A DNA stretch of 64,000 nt from Paenibacillus sp. DMB20 (GCF_000987955.1 NZ_LAZU01000021.1:124001-188000), one strand, 5' to 3'. Numbered from the stretch's first letter, positions 36,048 through 45,626 are shown. A program made the numbers and translations. The notes: a model not told the origin generated them from the letters alone.

Positions 36048-37204
36048 GATTCCTCTCTTTGGCGGACAGCCGCCGAACGATAAATTTACGTGACGCTTCG
36101 AGCGGTCCTTGCTTAAACAGGCTCAGCCAGATACTTGTAAAGAGCATGAGGCTCAGGCAGATGAGCAGCCAGGCGGCAACGGTGCCAAACGACCCGACCG
36201 ATCCGCCTAAACCGAATCCCCACCCGTAAAAAATAACGGAAGCGAGCACATTTTGCAGCACGTAACAGCTGAGCGCCATTTTTCCGACCCGTTCCAGCAC
36301 CGGCCAAATCAGCCACCGGTTGAACCGTTCCGTCAGCTTGGCCAGGAGAGCGATATAACCGATTGCCATAACCGGGGCAAAAAAGATAGCGCAGCGGAAA
36401 ATCAAACCATCCGCCCGGCACGAACAGCAGCAGGTTAAGCGGTATGCCTACCCCCAGACCGATCTTCAGCATCCGTTTCCGGATCGCTCGGCCCCGCTCA
36501 TCCGGATGAAAGGCTCCCGCCCGCATGAGGCGTACCCCGGCAAGGAACAGAAAAATATTGAGCGACAGTACAAATATCGCTTCCATACGGAAAAAGCCGA
36601 AGTTCTCGAGCCGGAATGCAACCTGCTCGAGCCACGTTCCGCTGCCGTACAGGGCCTCTAAGCTGCCGTTGTTCAGAGACATGCTGCCCCCGCCAAAGTA
36701 CAGGCTCAGGCTGGAAAGGAATAGCAGCAAAACGAGCATACCATGAATTGTACCGGTGATCCACATGGTTCGTTTGATGGCACGGTCACCCCTTTTTACG
36801 ACGAAGGCGACCACGAGGGCTGTGAGTGCATAACTCATCAAAATATCATATTCAAGGACGAGGGTGTAATGCAGCAGTCCCTCAAGCATCAAAAACAGAG
36901 CGGTCCAGAGATATGGGCCGGGCCAGCGCTTTTGCTTGATCTGCGCCCTGTTGAACTGGATTTCCAATCCCGCTCCGAACAGAATGGTCAGCAAGCCGAG
37001 CAACTTGCCGTTGACCAAAAACAGAGTCACGTAGCGGATCAGTACATCCGCGGACGCCCACCAGTCATTATGCGCGTAGGTAAAAAGATAGTCGGTATTG
37101 CCAAGATGGGCGAACAACCAGATGTTTGTGCCGAGCGTGCCCATAATCGCGAATCCCCGCAGGATATCCAGCAGCCGGATCCGTTCATTGGATGTTTTCT
37201 TCAT
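36022..37204 (-). CDS. DUF418-family membrane protein, frame interrupted once
   Basis: Starts NERIRLLDILRGFAIMGTLG, the family opening, followed by about nine helices. The C-terminal DUF418 domain reads MALSCYVLQNVLASVIFYGW and GFGLGGSVGSF. The frame is broken at 36404-36406; deleting one base continues GGW to IFRCAIFFAPVMAIGYIALL, about 393 residues. The role of DUF418 is unknown; relatives such as YeiB/YxaH resemble acyltransferase-3 membrane proteins. ATG 37204 follows GGGAGGAG. It is the first gene of the operon with the kinase and regulator and overlaps the kinase start by about 26 bp. Confidence 0.82.
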
Positions 37205-37284
37205 GATTATACTCCTCCCGATACGTCTAAAGCTTATTTCATATCAAGTTTAAAATTTGGGAGGAATGAAAGGTAGACACGGGC

Positions 37285-37313
37285 GTCATGCCAGGCAGCA
37301 TGACAGGTGTCAT
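37285..37313. promoter_or_regulatory. overlapping inverted repeats, candidate response-regulator site
   Basis: GTCATGC (37285-37291) and GCATGAC (37298-37304) form a perfect dyad with a 6-base spacer, and ATGACAGGTGTCAT (37300-37313) forms a second dyad sharing a half-site. They lie about 80-110 bp upstream of the DUF418-kinase-regulator operon, a typical place for NarL/DesR-type activation. No gene is supported between here and 37780; a frame at 37346-37666 has no ribosome site or protein-like character. Confidence 0.5.
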
Positions 37314-37780
37314 AAAATTGGAGAAGGATACTCGAGGGCTCACTTTTGGAATATGAACAAGTATTTGTAACGTTTGGCTTAATGATATATCGACAGTTGT
37401 CCCCAATGTCGGGGCCCACGCGCATGACCGGACAGAGGCTATGCCTAGCGGCGGCTGCTTACCCTAGAGACGGACCGCGTATACGATGCTCTTGCATCCA
37501 GGTGTTCGAGCAGTTGGAGTACGGGCTTATGATGCGCGAGCATGATCCGTTTCCGTTTGAGAGTTGGATGGAATCGTCGATGAGGTTGGAGGCCAATTCA
37601 TATTCTGATGTCAGTCCGGGCAACCGGGCTTTTCATTTGCGTGATCACGTAAAAAATAATGCGTGAGCAAGTCCAAACTCGACGGGGAATACGGATTCCT
37701 CCGGCGGCAAAGTCCGCTATGATCAAGGGAGCGTACCAAAAAATCAACGCTTGCTTTGAGCTAAATGGAGGGATTACGTC

Positions 37781-38590
37781 ATGTCTGCGGTTTACCGTAA
37801 ATTCGCTAATTTTTTCAATCTGTCGGATCCAAACTACGTTCGTTTTATACGTAAGTATGAAGCCAAAACGAAAAAGCAAATCGCCTTCTACCTGTTCCTC
37901 GGTCTGTTGCCCGGCCTGCTCGCGTACATTTTCGTCTACCCGCTTCGCGAGCCGATCATGGAATGGACCGGCTTGTCGGCCACGTATGTACAGTTACTGG
38001 CGCTCACTATCATGGCCAGCGGTTGGCATTTAGTCGTTCCGTTCCTGATGCTGCGCTTCAAGGACGGACTAACATTCAAGGAATCGCTTATATACCTCGG
38101 ATTTCACAGACTTGATCTGAAAGGACTGCTGATCGTCTTACCGATCTTGACGGTCTTGTTCACGCTCATTACGCTACCTTATGTGAAATATGTGTATCCG
38201 CCGCTTCACGAATGGCTGAACGGATTCCCGGCTTTCCATATGGGAGAATGGCATGTTTTTAATCATGATTATTACGATCCGAACTTTCCATGGCCGCTGT
38301 TTCTGATTGGCCTGATTGGCAACTTTATCGGCGAGGAAGTCTACTTCCGCGGTTATCTGCTGCGCAAGGTGGGACGCCTCAGACTCGACTGGCTGTGGAT
38401 CGCGATCATTTTCCAGATATACCATATGTGGCAAATACCAATCAATTGGGCGTACATTCCGATAGCCCTGTTCATCCCGGAGGAAATCTTGGTCAAGCTC
38501 CGCAAAAATATATATGGCGCCATCCTGCTGCATCTGTTCGTGAACTTTCTGTGGGGGATCGTTACGATGTATTTGGTCGGCGTGCGATGA
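37781..38590 (+). CDS. CPBP-family intramembrane metalloprotease (CAAX-like)
   Basis: A 269-residue multi-pass membrane protein. The Abi/CPBP motifs are present: FIGEEVYFRGYLL (EExxxR), IFQIYHMWQ (second motif, FxxxH) and ILLHLFVNFLW (third motif His). The family includes prenyl-protein CAAX peptidases and bacteriocin self-immunity proteins. No bacteriocin gene lies next to it. ATG 37781 follows GGAGGG at eight bases. Single gene. Confidence 0.87.
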   Translation: MSAVYRKFANFFNLSDPNYVRFIRKYEAKTKKQIAFYLFLGLLPGLLAYIFVYPLREPIMEWTGLSATYVQLLALTIMASGWHLVVPFLMLRFKDGLTFKESLIYLGFHRLDLKGLLIVLPILTVLFTLITLPYVKYVYPPLHEWLNGFPAFHMGEWHVFNHDYYDPNFPWPLFLIGLIGNFIGEEVYFRGYLLRKVGRLRLDWLWIAIIFQIYHMWQIPINWAYIPIALFIPEEILVKLRKNIYGAILLHLFVNFLWGIVTMYLVGVR

Positions 38591-38690
38591 AGCCTTTCTC
38601 TGAAGTCTGGACGGAATGCCTGCTGACCATTCATGTATGCAATCCACGGCCTATATTTACGGCCCGTATTTAATTGAAGTGTGTTCAATC

Positions 38691-38733
38691 GACCGCCTGC
38701 TGTCACAAATCGTGATACGGGCGGTTTTTTTTT
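38691..38733 (+). terminator. terminator after the CPBP gene
   Basis: GACCGCC ... GGGCGGT outer stem, with GTCAC / GTGAT pairing inside, followed by nine T. Confidence 0.7.
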
Positions 38734-38894
38734 ATATACCGGATGGCAAGAGCCCTACCTTTTTGCAGTCATAACATGCAAACAGAAACTTGTATACATA
38801 AAAACATAATCCGGTAGTTCCAAGGAGGGGTTTTTATGGGGCTGACGAATTATTATAGTGAACGTTTTTTTAGTTTAACCAGGAAAAGAGGCCT

Positions 38895-39848
38895 ATGTCA
38901 GACAAGCTGTTTCGATGGTTCAAAATCATCTATGCCATTCAAGCCAGGCCAGGGATTAAAGCCCCGGAGCTGGCGCAACACTGCGACACCGACGTTAGGA
39001 CGATTTACCGGGATTTAAGATCGCTTGATTTGCTGGTCCCGATAACCAATGAAGGTCACGGGAAGGGATATACGTTTGCGGGAGATTTTGTCATGTATCC
39101 TCTCAACTGGACGCCACAGGAAGCCTTGGTGTTTTCCATGCTGCCTTCCCTTGTGGATCCCCATAACATGCCTGAGGGCTTTGATAGTGCATATGACAAG
39201 GTGATGGCGGCATATTTCCGGGAGAAACGCCGGGATCAGGATATCCTGCAGAACATTACGGATATCATCCAGATGGGATCGCCTGCTTACCGAGAGGATT
39301 CGCCCAATTATTTGCTGCCGGTGATCGAAGCCATCTTAAACCAAAAAACACTATCCGCCATCTATTACACCCAGAGCCGCAACGAGTTGACGGAACGTGA
39401 GATCGACCCTTATTATCTCGTTCCGCGGGAGCAGCGGTTTTATCTGATCGGCTTCTGCCATCAGGCTCAAGATATACGAACCTTTCGGTTAAGCCGCTTC
39501 CGTAAACTCGAGATTACCGAGCGCGATTTTGACCGGGGAGACTTTAACGTGAAAAGCTACATGAGAAATACTTGGTCCATCGAACGCGGCAGGGAGCAGA
39601 TTCACTTCAAGGTGAAGTTCTCGCCGGACGTAGCCCGTTATATTAAGGAAGAGGAGATGTTTGTACGGCCGAGAATGATCGACCTGCCCGATGGCAGCCT
39701 GCTGTTTGAGGTGACGCTGAACCATGATCGGGAGTTTTTGAACTGGGTGTGCCAGTATGGCCCGGAAGCCGAGATCCTGGAGCCGAAGTCATACCGGGAG
39801 CTTATGCGGAAGCGGCTGGAGAGATGGGGGAGGTTGTATGATAAGTAA
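38895..39848 (+). CDS. WYL-domain transcriptional regulator (DeoR-type HTH)
   Basis: N-terminal helix-turn-helix: GIKAPELAQHCDTDVRTIYR followed by DLRSLDLLVPITNEG. The WYL core reads TLSAIYYTQSRN, IDPYYLVPREQRFYLIGFC and IRTFRLSRFRKLEIT, with the C-terminal WCX region FVRPRMIDLPDGSLLFEVTL and GPEAEILEPKSYRE. WYL domains bind nucleic acid or nucleotide ligands and often regulate defence or stress genes. About 317 residues; AAGAGG precedes ATG 38895. It borders the accessory island that begins just downstream. Confidence 0.9.
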   Translation: MSDKLFRWFKIIYAIQARPGIKAPELAQHCDTDVRTIYRDLRSLDLLVPITNEGHGKGYTFAGDFVMYPLNWTPQEALVFSMLPSLVDPHNMPEGFDSAYDKVMAAYFREKRRDQDILQNITDIIQMGSPAYREDSPNYLLPVIEAILNQKTLSAIYYTQSRNELTEREIDPYYLVPREQRFYLIGFCHQAQDIRTFRLSRFRKLEITERDFDRGDFNVKSYMRNTWSIERGREQIHFKVKFSPDVARYIKEEEMFVRPRMIDLPDGSLLFEVTLNHDREFLNWVCQYGPEAEILEPKSYRELMRKRLERWGRLYDK

Positions 39849-39984
39849 GGCAGGAGGCAGGGGGGTTCTTTAGCTCTGCGGGAAGGTTTGCAAGATGGAT
39901 GAACTAGGTTAAGAGCCAAGGAATAGAATGAGGGATTTTAGAGTCTGCTCTTCATAGATCGTTGGTAATAAGGGGGAGGTTTTG

Positions 39985-40038
39985 TTGGACATCATGAGGC
40001 TGAAGATCAATAAAAACAACAAACCCAGCATTAAATAG
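39985..40038 (+). CDS. very short ORF with a strong ribosome site
   Basis: GGGGGAGG lies five bases before TTG 39985, which opens a 17-codon frame (M-D-I-M-R-L-K-I-N-K...) ending at TAG. Deleting one A at about 40012-40016 would extend it to about 37 basic residues. It may be a leader peptide or the broken start of a small gene. Otherwise 39849-40168 shows nothing. Confidence 0.25.
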   Translation: MDIMRLKINKNNKPSIK

Positions 40039-40168
40039 GTTACGAATACTTGATAGACTTTCAAAAGCTTATTCCAACTTGAACATGAGAGAGAATTAAG
40101 CTTTTTGCATTATCCAAAATCAATGACGGATAGATTGTTGGTGGCTGTATTGGAGTGAATGGGGTATT

Positions 40169-40612
40169 ATGGGGGACATGGAATTTGAAACACATTTTAC
40201 TGTTACAAATTATAATGACTACGAACTTGAGTCTGAATTTGCAGGCATCAAAGAATATCGAGAAAAATTTGCAGATTCTACGGAAACGGATTCCTATACA
40301 ATAAGAGATAATAAAGTGTATAAAGATAATGGTGAGCTGCTGAATGACAATTCAGATTTTAGTGTACTTAATGACAGCGGTGGTTTTCCTACTATGAGTC
40401 ATTATTACAGTACTCGTGATTTGAAGACTTATACATTTGGAACTTATAGTGATGTGAAATTTAATTTAGGAGCTCTTTATATGGGGCCGGCTGGATCTCA
40501 TACCTCGGGAACTGTATCCCGTAATCATTCTTTTTTTTATAGTGCTAAAACTGCGGTAGATTCATTCGAGGATAGCGTTGATGATTACGTTACCAACATC
40601 GATCTATTATGA
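40169..40612 (+). CDS. hypothetical acidic protein, low-GC
   Basis: A 147-residue protein rich in D, E, N, S and Y (for example EFETHFTVTNYNDYELESEF) with no signal peptide and no recognised motif. Its base composition (about one third GC) is clearly lower than the genes on its left, suggesting acquired DNA. It overlaps the following 51-codon ORF by ATGA, implying coupled translation. The late segment (SRNHSFFYSAKTAVDSFEDS) is helix-prone. Function unknown. Confidence 0.55.
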   Translation: MGDMEFETHFTVTNYNDYELESEFAGIKEYREKFADSTETDSYTIRDNKVYKDNGELLNDNSDFSVLNDSGGFPTMSHYYSTRDLKTYTFGTYSDVKFNLGALYMGPAGSHTSGTVSRNHSFFYSAKTAVDSFEDSVDDYVTNIDLL

Positions 40613-40764
40613 TTGCAACAGGCACGGCTTTAATTACGTGGGAGACTATTGTTGGTGCCATAGCAGCGCACGTAATTGATGCATTCAATGATGCTAAAGA
40701 TGATATTGCTGATGCTTATATGTATGTAGAAGCTTTCATATTTATTATTATAAAAAAGGCATAA
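40609..40764 (+). CDS. 51-residue small hydrophobic/amphipathic peptide
   Basis: ATG 40609 overlaps the upstream stop. The product has a Gly/Ala-rich hydrophobic start (MIATGTALITWETIVGAIAA), an acidic centre and a hydrophobic tail (A-F-I-F-I-I-I-K-K-A). There is no leader. It could be a leaderless bacteriocin-like peptide, a small toxin, or the C-terminal part of the upstream protein after a frameshift. Its stop codon lies inside the terminator stem. Confidence 0.45.
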   Translation: MIATGTALITWETIVGAIAAHVIDAFNDAKDDIADAYMYVEAFIFIIIKKA

Positions 40765-40797
40765 TAGCAATGTTGATCATTGCTATTATGCCTTTTA
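40756..40797 (+). terminator. rho-independent terminator
   Basis: A perfect 15-bp stem GGCATAATAGCAATG / CATTGCTATTATGCC with a 5-base loop, then TTTTATT. Confidence 0.92.
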
Positions 40798-40852
40798 TTC
40801 AATCCCAGAAATGTTAAAATATAAGATGTTTTATTAAGAAAGGGTGATGGCC

Positions 40853-41096
40853 ATGCTATTAACGATTATAGGAGTATTAATGATTGTTTTTATTTTCAGT
40901 ATAGTGATTTTTCGAATTATCAAATATAAATTCAATAAATTAAACAAAGAAAATATTGGGCTTCTTGTGATCGCTGTTCTTATAGCAATCACCTGCAAAA
41001 CCCCAGCCATTTTTTTATTATTTTGCAATTGCTTTAGACGTGATTTTGTTGCTTATAATAGTTGCAGGGATGGTCGCCAAAACCAAGAAAGCATAG
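40853..41096 (+). CDS. small three-helix membrane protein, frame interrupted once
   Basis: MLLTIIGVLMIVFIFSIVIF is the first helix, then a Lys/Asn-rich loop and a second helix (IGLLVIAVLIAITC). At the T7 run 41010-41016 the frame breaks; deleting one T gives a third helix F-A-I-A-L-D-V-I-L-L-L-I-I-V-A-G-M-V and the end A-K-T-K-K-A with a stop at 41096, about 80 residues. Small size, low GC and position next to the 51-residue peptide fit an immunity protein, but this is speculative. The following 41097-41247 is AT-rich and may be a CRISPR leader remnant. Confidence 0.5.
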
Positions 41097-41247
41097 TGTG
41101 ATTGTCAGTAGCACATACAAATGCAAAGTCTGTATTCATATGAACAGTCTCCCATGAGTGTTTTCTTCCATTTCTTCAGATGTATTTTGATTCCCAAACG
41201 ATATTAAAGAAAATAATAAATAACATATATCGCAAGGGTAGATCGTT

Positions 41248-41341
41248 GTCGCACCCCACGTGGGTGCGTGGATTGAAATGTCGAAATCCGCCCAATTGAT
41301 GGCAAAGAAAAGTCTCACCCCACGGGAGCTAGGATTAAAAT
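41248..41341 (+). CRISPR. type I-C-like CRISPR mini-array A (one good and one degenerate repeat)
   Basis: A 32-nt repeat (41248-41279) begins GTCGCACCCCACGTGGGTGC and ends GTGGATTGAAAT, with the ACCC...GGGT dyad of type I-C repeats. A 32-nt spacer (41280-41311) is followed by a decayed repeat (41312-41341, GTCTCACCCCACGGGAGC ... ATTAAAAT, two bases shorter). No cas gene is in the window. It matches array B at 47895 in repeat and trailer. Confidence 0.72.
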
Positions 41342-41496
41342 GTAAAATCGACCGCATCATTTTAAAAAAAGGCAAGAGCGAACCGATAATGCTGCGATAC
41401 TGCTTTTATAGCCTCCCTCTAATCATTCATAAATCCACATTGATTATCCTTAGAAATAGTAACTTTTAACCAAACAGCCCACACCAAGAATGAATC
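41342..41496 (+). repeat. CRISPR trailer segment, copy 1 of a duplicated block
   Basis: About 155 bp directly behind the last repeat recurs behind array B (47994-48166). Shared text includes GTAAAATCG, GAGCGAACCGATA, TATAGCCTCCCTCTAATCAT, AAATCCACATTG and CCCACACCAAGAATGAA, interrupted by small indels. The copies are clearly homologous but not identical. Confidence 0.75.
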
Positions 41497-41583
41497 AAAA
41501 CAACAAATGAAGGACCCTGGAACCTTTTCCAGTTAATTGTAAACCTATAAAATCAGGATAGCAAATAACGGAGAGGTTATTTT

Positions 41584-42580
41584 ATGTCCAAGATCCTTGT
41601 TCCACCGGAGCAACTGCTCCGAGTGGCGAATGAGTTCCATACAGCGTCAATGCAATTGGAATGGACCCTGAACCTGCTGAATCAGCAAATCTCTACGATG
41701 TTGGTTTGGGAGGGAACAACACGGCAGCGGTTTTTTGAAGATTTTCAAAGAGCCCGCAGCGAGATGACCTTAACAGTTGAACACATGCAGGTCATTAGTG
41801 AAGAATTAAAGAAAATTGCTATTAAATTTAAACTTCTAGACGAAGAGTTATTTCCTGTACTTCTTGGCGAGAGGGAAGATGAGCCCAAAACATGGCAGGA
41901 CCATGCGGAAGAGCTTTGGGAAGGCGTGAAATCCGGCGGTAAGATTTTGGCTGAATCAGTTACCGATACAGTAGAATCGCTAATAGAAGACCCATTAGGG
42001 ACTGGCGGCCAGATGCTGTACAATGCCACAATTGGAACCGTTGAGGAAGTCGTCGACACGGCGGTTTGGGGGAGGGAAAATGCTTTTCGATGTCGGCGAC
42101 ACCCGAGAAGAGTATAATGAGAAAGTCAACGAAGCGGGTAGCGTAGCGAACTATGTAGGTCAACAGGGGGCCCTGTTAGCAGGGAGTGTCGTACTTGGCA
42201 GGGTTGGGGTCAGGGGCAGACATGCGTTGAAGCCTGATTCAGGTGGTGACGGAGGTGGGCCTCCTAAGAAGGTTGAGGGGATGGGCAACTCTGCAAAGTT
42301 TACTCCCAATGAAAATGGATATTATGGAACAGTCGGTCAAAGTGGAAGTACAAAAGTAAGAAATCTAGCAGGAGGAGATAAGGCCGCTCGGGAATTTTTT
42401 GAAGAAAAAACTCAAGGCTTTAAGACTGAAAAAGATCTTAGCGATGGTAAAGTTCTTAGGATTATGGAGGACGGGACAGTAATAACATTTAGATCTGTTT
42501 CACATTCTGACGGTACTCCTGCTGTAGATATTAATGGAGGTAGTACTTTCAAACAGCAAAAAATTCACTTCATACCATAA
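41584..42580 (+). CDS. WXG100-type type VII secreted polymorphic toxin, frame interrupted once
   Basis: Residues about 1-90 form a WXG100-like helical hairpin ([20 protein letters not shown], turn motif [11 protein letters not shown]), the export domain for the Esx/Yuk secretion system. A variable middle follows, then after the A4 run at 42077-42080 (one A to delete) a Gly-rich segment [13 protein letters not shown] and a C-terminal toxin-like domain with [48 protein letters not shown] and KQQKIHFIP. The DG..V.FR..S.SDGTP...KIHF ending is typical of several polymorphic toxin tips; the activity (nuclease?) is not certain. About 331 residues. The next gene looks like its immunity protein. Confidence 0.72.
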
Positions 42581-42594
42581 AAAGGAGGGATAAG

Positions 42595-43114
42595 GTGCAG
42601 CACGTTATAAAAAAATGATATAACTGAAGAGCAAATTGATATACTAAGAAGTATAAAAGGTGCTTCATCGATGAATCTGTATATCGACGAAGTTGGAGAA
42701 TTTGCACTCAATTTTGTCATTGAAATCCCTGATAGGAAGATAAGCGTAAAAAATATTCCTATCAATGCATCAGATGGTGAAGAGTATCCTAAATTAAAAA
42801 TCGAACATGTTACAACACCAAACCCCGATTGTAAATTAATATATGTGGGTACGGGCTTAGAGGATATACTCATTTTGAAGGATGTAGCATCTTGGCGAAA
42901 TAATGGCGATAATTGGATGGTTGAGATTGATATCGGAATAAAGTTAGTTTTCCAACAAGAGGAATTCTTAATAGTTGCCCAAGATTCATTGGCCGGATTT
43001 CTCAAACTGTTCAAACTTAACAAAATGACTTCAGTGAAGGAAATTTTAGAGGATTACTGGTCAATGAAAACTGATAAAGTTGACTCTTTAATAAGAGATG
43101 AAAAGAAAATATAG
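42595..43114 (+). CDS. putative immunity protein for the WXG100 toxin, frame interrupted once
   Basis: GTG 42595 follows AGGAGGG and lies 14 bases after the toxin stop. The N-terminus Q-H-V-I-K-N-D-I-T-E-E-Q-I-D-I-L-R-S is recovered by deleting one A from A7 42609-42615; without this the first usable start is 42671. The rest (SSMNLYIDEVGEFALNFVIE, IDIGIKLVFQQEEFLIVAQD) is a compact alpha/beta protein of about 172 residues. Low GC, acidic, cytosolic and directly downstream of a toxin: the usual position and character of a cognate immunity protein. No family is recognised. Confidence 0.6.
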
Positions 43115-43130
43115 TTGTTATAAAATCAAC

Positions 43131-43163
43131 CTTGATTGGCTTCGTGCCTATCAAGTTTTTTTT
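43131..43163 (+). terminator. rho-independent terminator of the toxin-immunity pair
   Basis: CTTGATTGGC / GCCTATCAAG stem with loop TTCGT, then T8. Confidence 0.88.
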
Positions 43164-43319
43164 CTTTGGGGGGCTACCCAGTGCCCATCATTCAACCAAT
43201 AACACATATAACCCATGTAATACCCATACAAAGATTTGGTCATTTAGTTTGTACGCACACAAATGCTTGAAATTTATACTCTAAATAACGCTATTCCGTT
43301 ATGAGTAGGAATGAGCTTT

Positions 43320-43932
43320 TTTTTGCGTGAAGGATTAAAATCCTCCAGCGGACCATTTATATCCTGTTGTCGTTACTGGCGGTTATCATGCTCTACCCGT
43401 TTTGGAACTCGCTTGTCATTTCCTTTAATCAAGGAAGCGATACGCGCTTGGCGGCGTAACCTTCTGGTCAAGGGTCTTTACGCTGGAGAACTATTACATT
43501 GTGTTCCAGGATAACCGTCTATTGAACTCCTTTGGGGTCACCATCCTTAGAACTTTGTGCGGCACTGTGCTGTCATTATTTTTTACGGCTCTCTTGGCCT
43601 ATGGGATGTCAAAAAAAGCGTTGTTGTATCGAAAACAATACATGGTGTTCTTTATCGTAACGATGTTTTTTTAGCGGCGGGTTGATTCCAACCTACATGC
43701 TCATCCGTTCTCTCGGTATGGTCGACACCTTTTGGGTCCTGGTTATACCCGGCATCATTAGCGTTTATAACATGATCGTCATTCGCACCTCATGAACCGG
43801 AATCGAACGATTACGACGAAGTCGTTGACCATGGCCACGATGATGATCGCTACGATCCCTATTATCTTGACGTACCCCTTTCTCCAAAAGTATTTTGTTA
43901 AAGGTGTATTGATCGGATCGTTAAAAGAATAG
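43320..43932 (+). pseudogene. sugar ABC transporter permease remnant (YtcP/LplC type)
   Basis: Pieces of a carbohydrate ABC permease are readable in successive frames: LLSLLAVIMLYPFWNSLVIS, SRVFTLENYYIVFQDNRLLN, GVTILRTLCGTVLSLFFTAL, MVFFIVTMFFSGGLIPTYML, then VIPGIISVYNMIVIRTS, and the C-terminal end TIPIILTYPFLQKYFVKGVL. The N-terminus is missing and about 100 residues, including the EAA loop that contacts the ATPase, are deleted between IRTS and TIPIIL. There is a -1 shift near 43450 and a +1 at the T7 run 43666-43672. This is a truly decayed gene. Its family partner, the substrate-binding protein, survives downstream. Confidence 0.8.
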
Positions 43933-43967
43933 AAGACTTCATATTCTAATAGAAAGAAGGAAAAAGA

Positions 43968-45626
43968 ATGCGTAAACGTATAAGATGGGCATCGCTTCTG
44001 TTTGTCTCCGTACTCGTTTTTCTGAGCGCTTGCGGCGGGGACGGCAAACCGGACGCATCGCAGGAAAATAACGGGGGAACGCCGGACGCAGGGGCAGTCG
44101 CCGATGATGGCAGCGGAATCAAGCCTGTTACCTTCAGTTTCTATGGGCACTACGACTGGCTTACGACAGCGCCTTGGGCAGAGAACGAGGCAACGAAGTG
44201 GATCCAGGAAAACCGCAAGGTGACTGTTGAACCGGTGCAATCCGGAGGGGCGGCTACGGAGAAATTCAACACGATGATCGTCAGCAACGATCTGCCGGAC
44301 GTCATCTTTACCGACCGCGGGGCTACGGTGGAGCGGCTGGTGAAGGCGGGAAAACTCGTGGCGCTGGATGCTTACTATGAGAAGTATCCGAACTTCAAGA
44401 AATATGTCAAAGCATCCACCCTGAATCTTCTTCGCTCCGAGGACGGGAAAATCTATCAAATCCCGAACTGGTATACATCGGGGCAATTCGGCAACGGCGG
44501 TTGGATGGTGAATAAGGATATTTATAATGCGCTCGGCAGACCGGCGCTGGAAACCTTCGATGACTTATATCAATATTTATTGCAGGTTCGGGACAAATAT
44601 CCGGATGTGGTGCCTCTGGAAGTTGGGGAGAAGGGAGCAGGCCTTGAAATTATGTATGGCGGTTTCAAAGAGAATTCCACCAGCAAATTCATTTCGCTCA
44701 TGGGATATCCCGAAGGCGATAAACTGGTGTCCATCTATGATGATCCTGCCTTTAAGGAAATGATGCTGTATATCAACAAGCTGTTTCGCGAACGCCTGAT
44801 TACGCAGGACGCGCTGCAGCAAACCCAGGACGCGGTAAAAGAAAAGGTGAATACCGGCCGGGTAGCGGTCATGATCGAATCCAACATTACGACCTACGGA
44901 GCCGAGGGGCATCGAGCGCTGACGGCAAACCATCCGGATAGCGGGTATGAGATCATTTGGCCGATTCATAAAGCCGGATTAGATAAAAATAAAGTTTTTG
45001 TAAGCGGTTTCGAAACGCTTGGTTGGAACGTTAACGTGATCACGACCAATGCGAAAGACCCGGAAGCCATCTTCGCTTATTTTGATTGGATTACCGGTCC
45101 GGAGGGACAGAAGGTCCTTTTCTTCGGTCCGAAAGGCTTGTACTGGGATGAAGAGGATGCGGATGGAGCGCCGATTCCGAACGAGAAATACAAGACGACT
45201 CCTGCCAATGAGCGTACGGAGAAAATGAGAAAATTCGAGGACTTTAACTGGGCGGGAAATACGACGTTTATTGATACGGCAAAAATGAGACTGGAGACTT
45301 TGCTCTCCAAAAATCAGAAGTCGTGGGAGACGGTGGCTCAGTCTACGGTAACCTGGAAAACCTCTCTGGACCTTACGGAATTTGTGAATACCGACCCGGT
45401 TCCGGACACAGAAATCGGCATCATTGCTCAAAATGTCCGTGATATTTATACTGTTGCTTTTGCCCAGATGGTCTATGGGAAGTCCGATGCCGATGTGCTG
45501 TCGGCCCTGGAGACGGCCAAAACGAACTCCGCCAATGCAGGGCTGGATAAGCTGCTTCAATTCAAAACCGAGATATGGCAGGAGAATGTCAAAAAAAATC
45601 AATGCGACTCAGTAATCCTTGTTTGA
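43968..45626 (+). CDS. extracellular sugar-binding lipoprotein of an ABC importer (LplA/YtcQ type)
   Basis: A signal peptide with lipobox FLSAC gives a lipid-anchored Cys at residue 22, followed by a Gly/Asp/Asn-rich spacer. The mature part (about 530 residues) has the long family-1 solute-binding fold: DLPDVIFTDRGATVERLVKA, GKIYQIPNWYTSGQFGNGGW, GRVAVMIESNITTYGAEGHR, and FDWITGPEGQKVLFFGPKGL. Such proteins bind oligosaccharides, often uronide- or xylan-derived. The C-terminus (NVKKNQCDSVILV) departs from the usual ending and may be altered. Its permease partner upstream is decayed and no ATPase is present, so it is probably non-functional in uptake unless it uses other permeases. Confidence 0.85.
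   Translation: MRKRIRWASLLFVSVLVFLSACGGDGKPDASQENNGGTPDAGAVADDGSGIKPVTFSFYGHYDWLTTAPWAENEATKWIQENRKVTVEPVQSGGAATEKFNTMIVSNDLPDVIFTDRGATVERLVKAGKLVALDAYYEKYPNFKKYVKASTLNLLRSEDGKIYQIPNWYTSGQFGNGGWMVNKDIYNALGRPALETFDDLYQYLLQVRDKYPDVVPLEVGEKGAGLEIMYGGFKENSTSKFISLMGYPEGDKLVSIYDDPAFKEMMLYINKLFRERLITQDALQQTQDAVKEKVNTGRVAVMIESNITTYGAEGHRALTANHPDSGYEIIWPIHKAGLDKNKVFVSGFETLGWNVNVITTNAKDPEAIFAYFDWITGPEGQKVLFFGPKGLYWDEEDADGAPIPNEKYKTTPANERTEKMRKFEDFNWAGNTTFIDTAKMRLETLLSKNQKSWETVAQSTVTWKTSLDLTEFVNTDPVPDTEIGIIAQNVRDIYTVAFAQMVYGKSDADVLSALETAKTNSANAGLDKLLQFKTEIWQENVKKNQCDSVILV

Noticed and set aside
37346..37666. A 106-codon ORF ahead of the CPBP gene.
   Set aside because: No ribosome site and a composition unlike protein; the region holds regulatory dyads instead.
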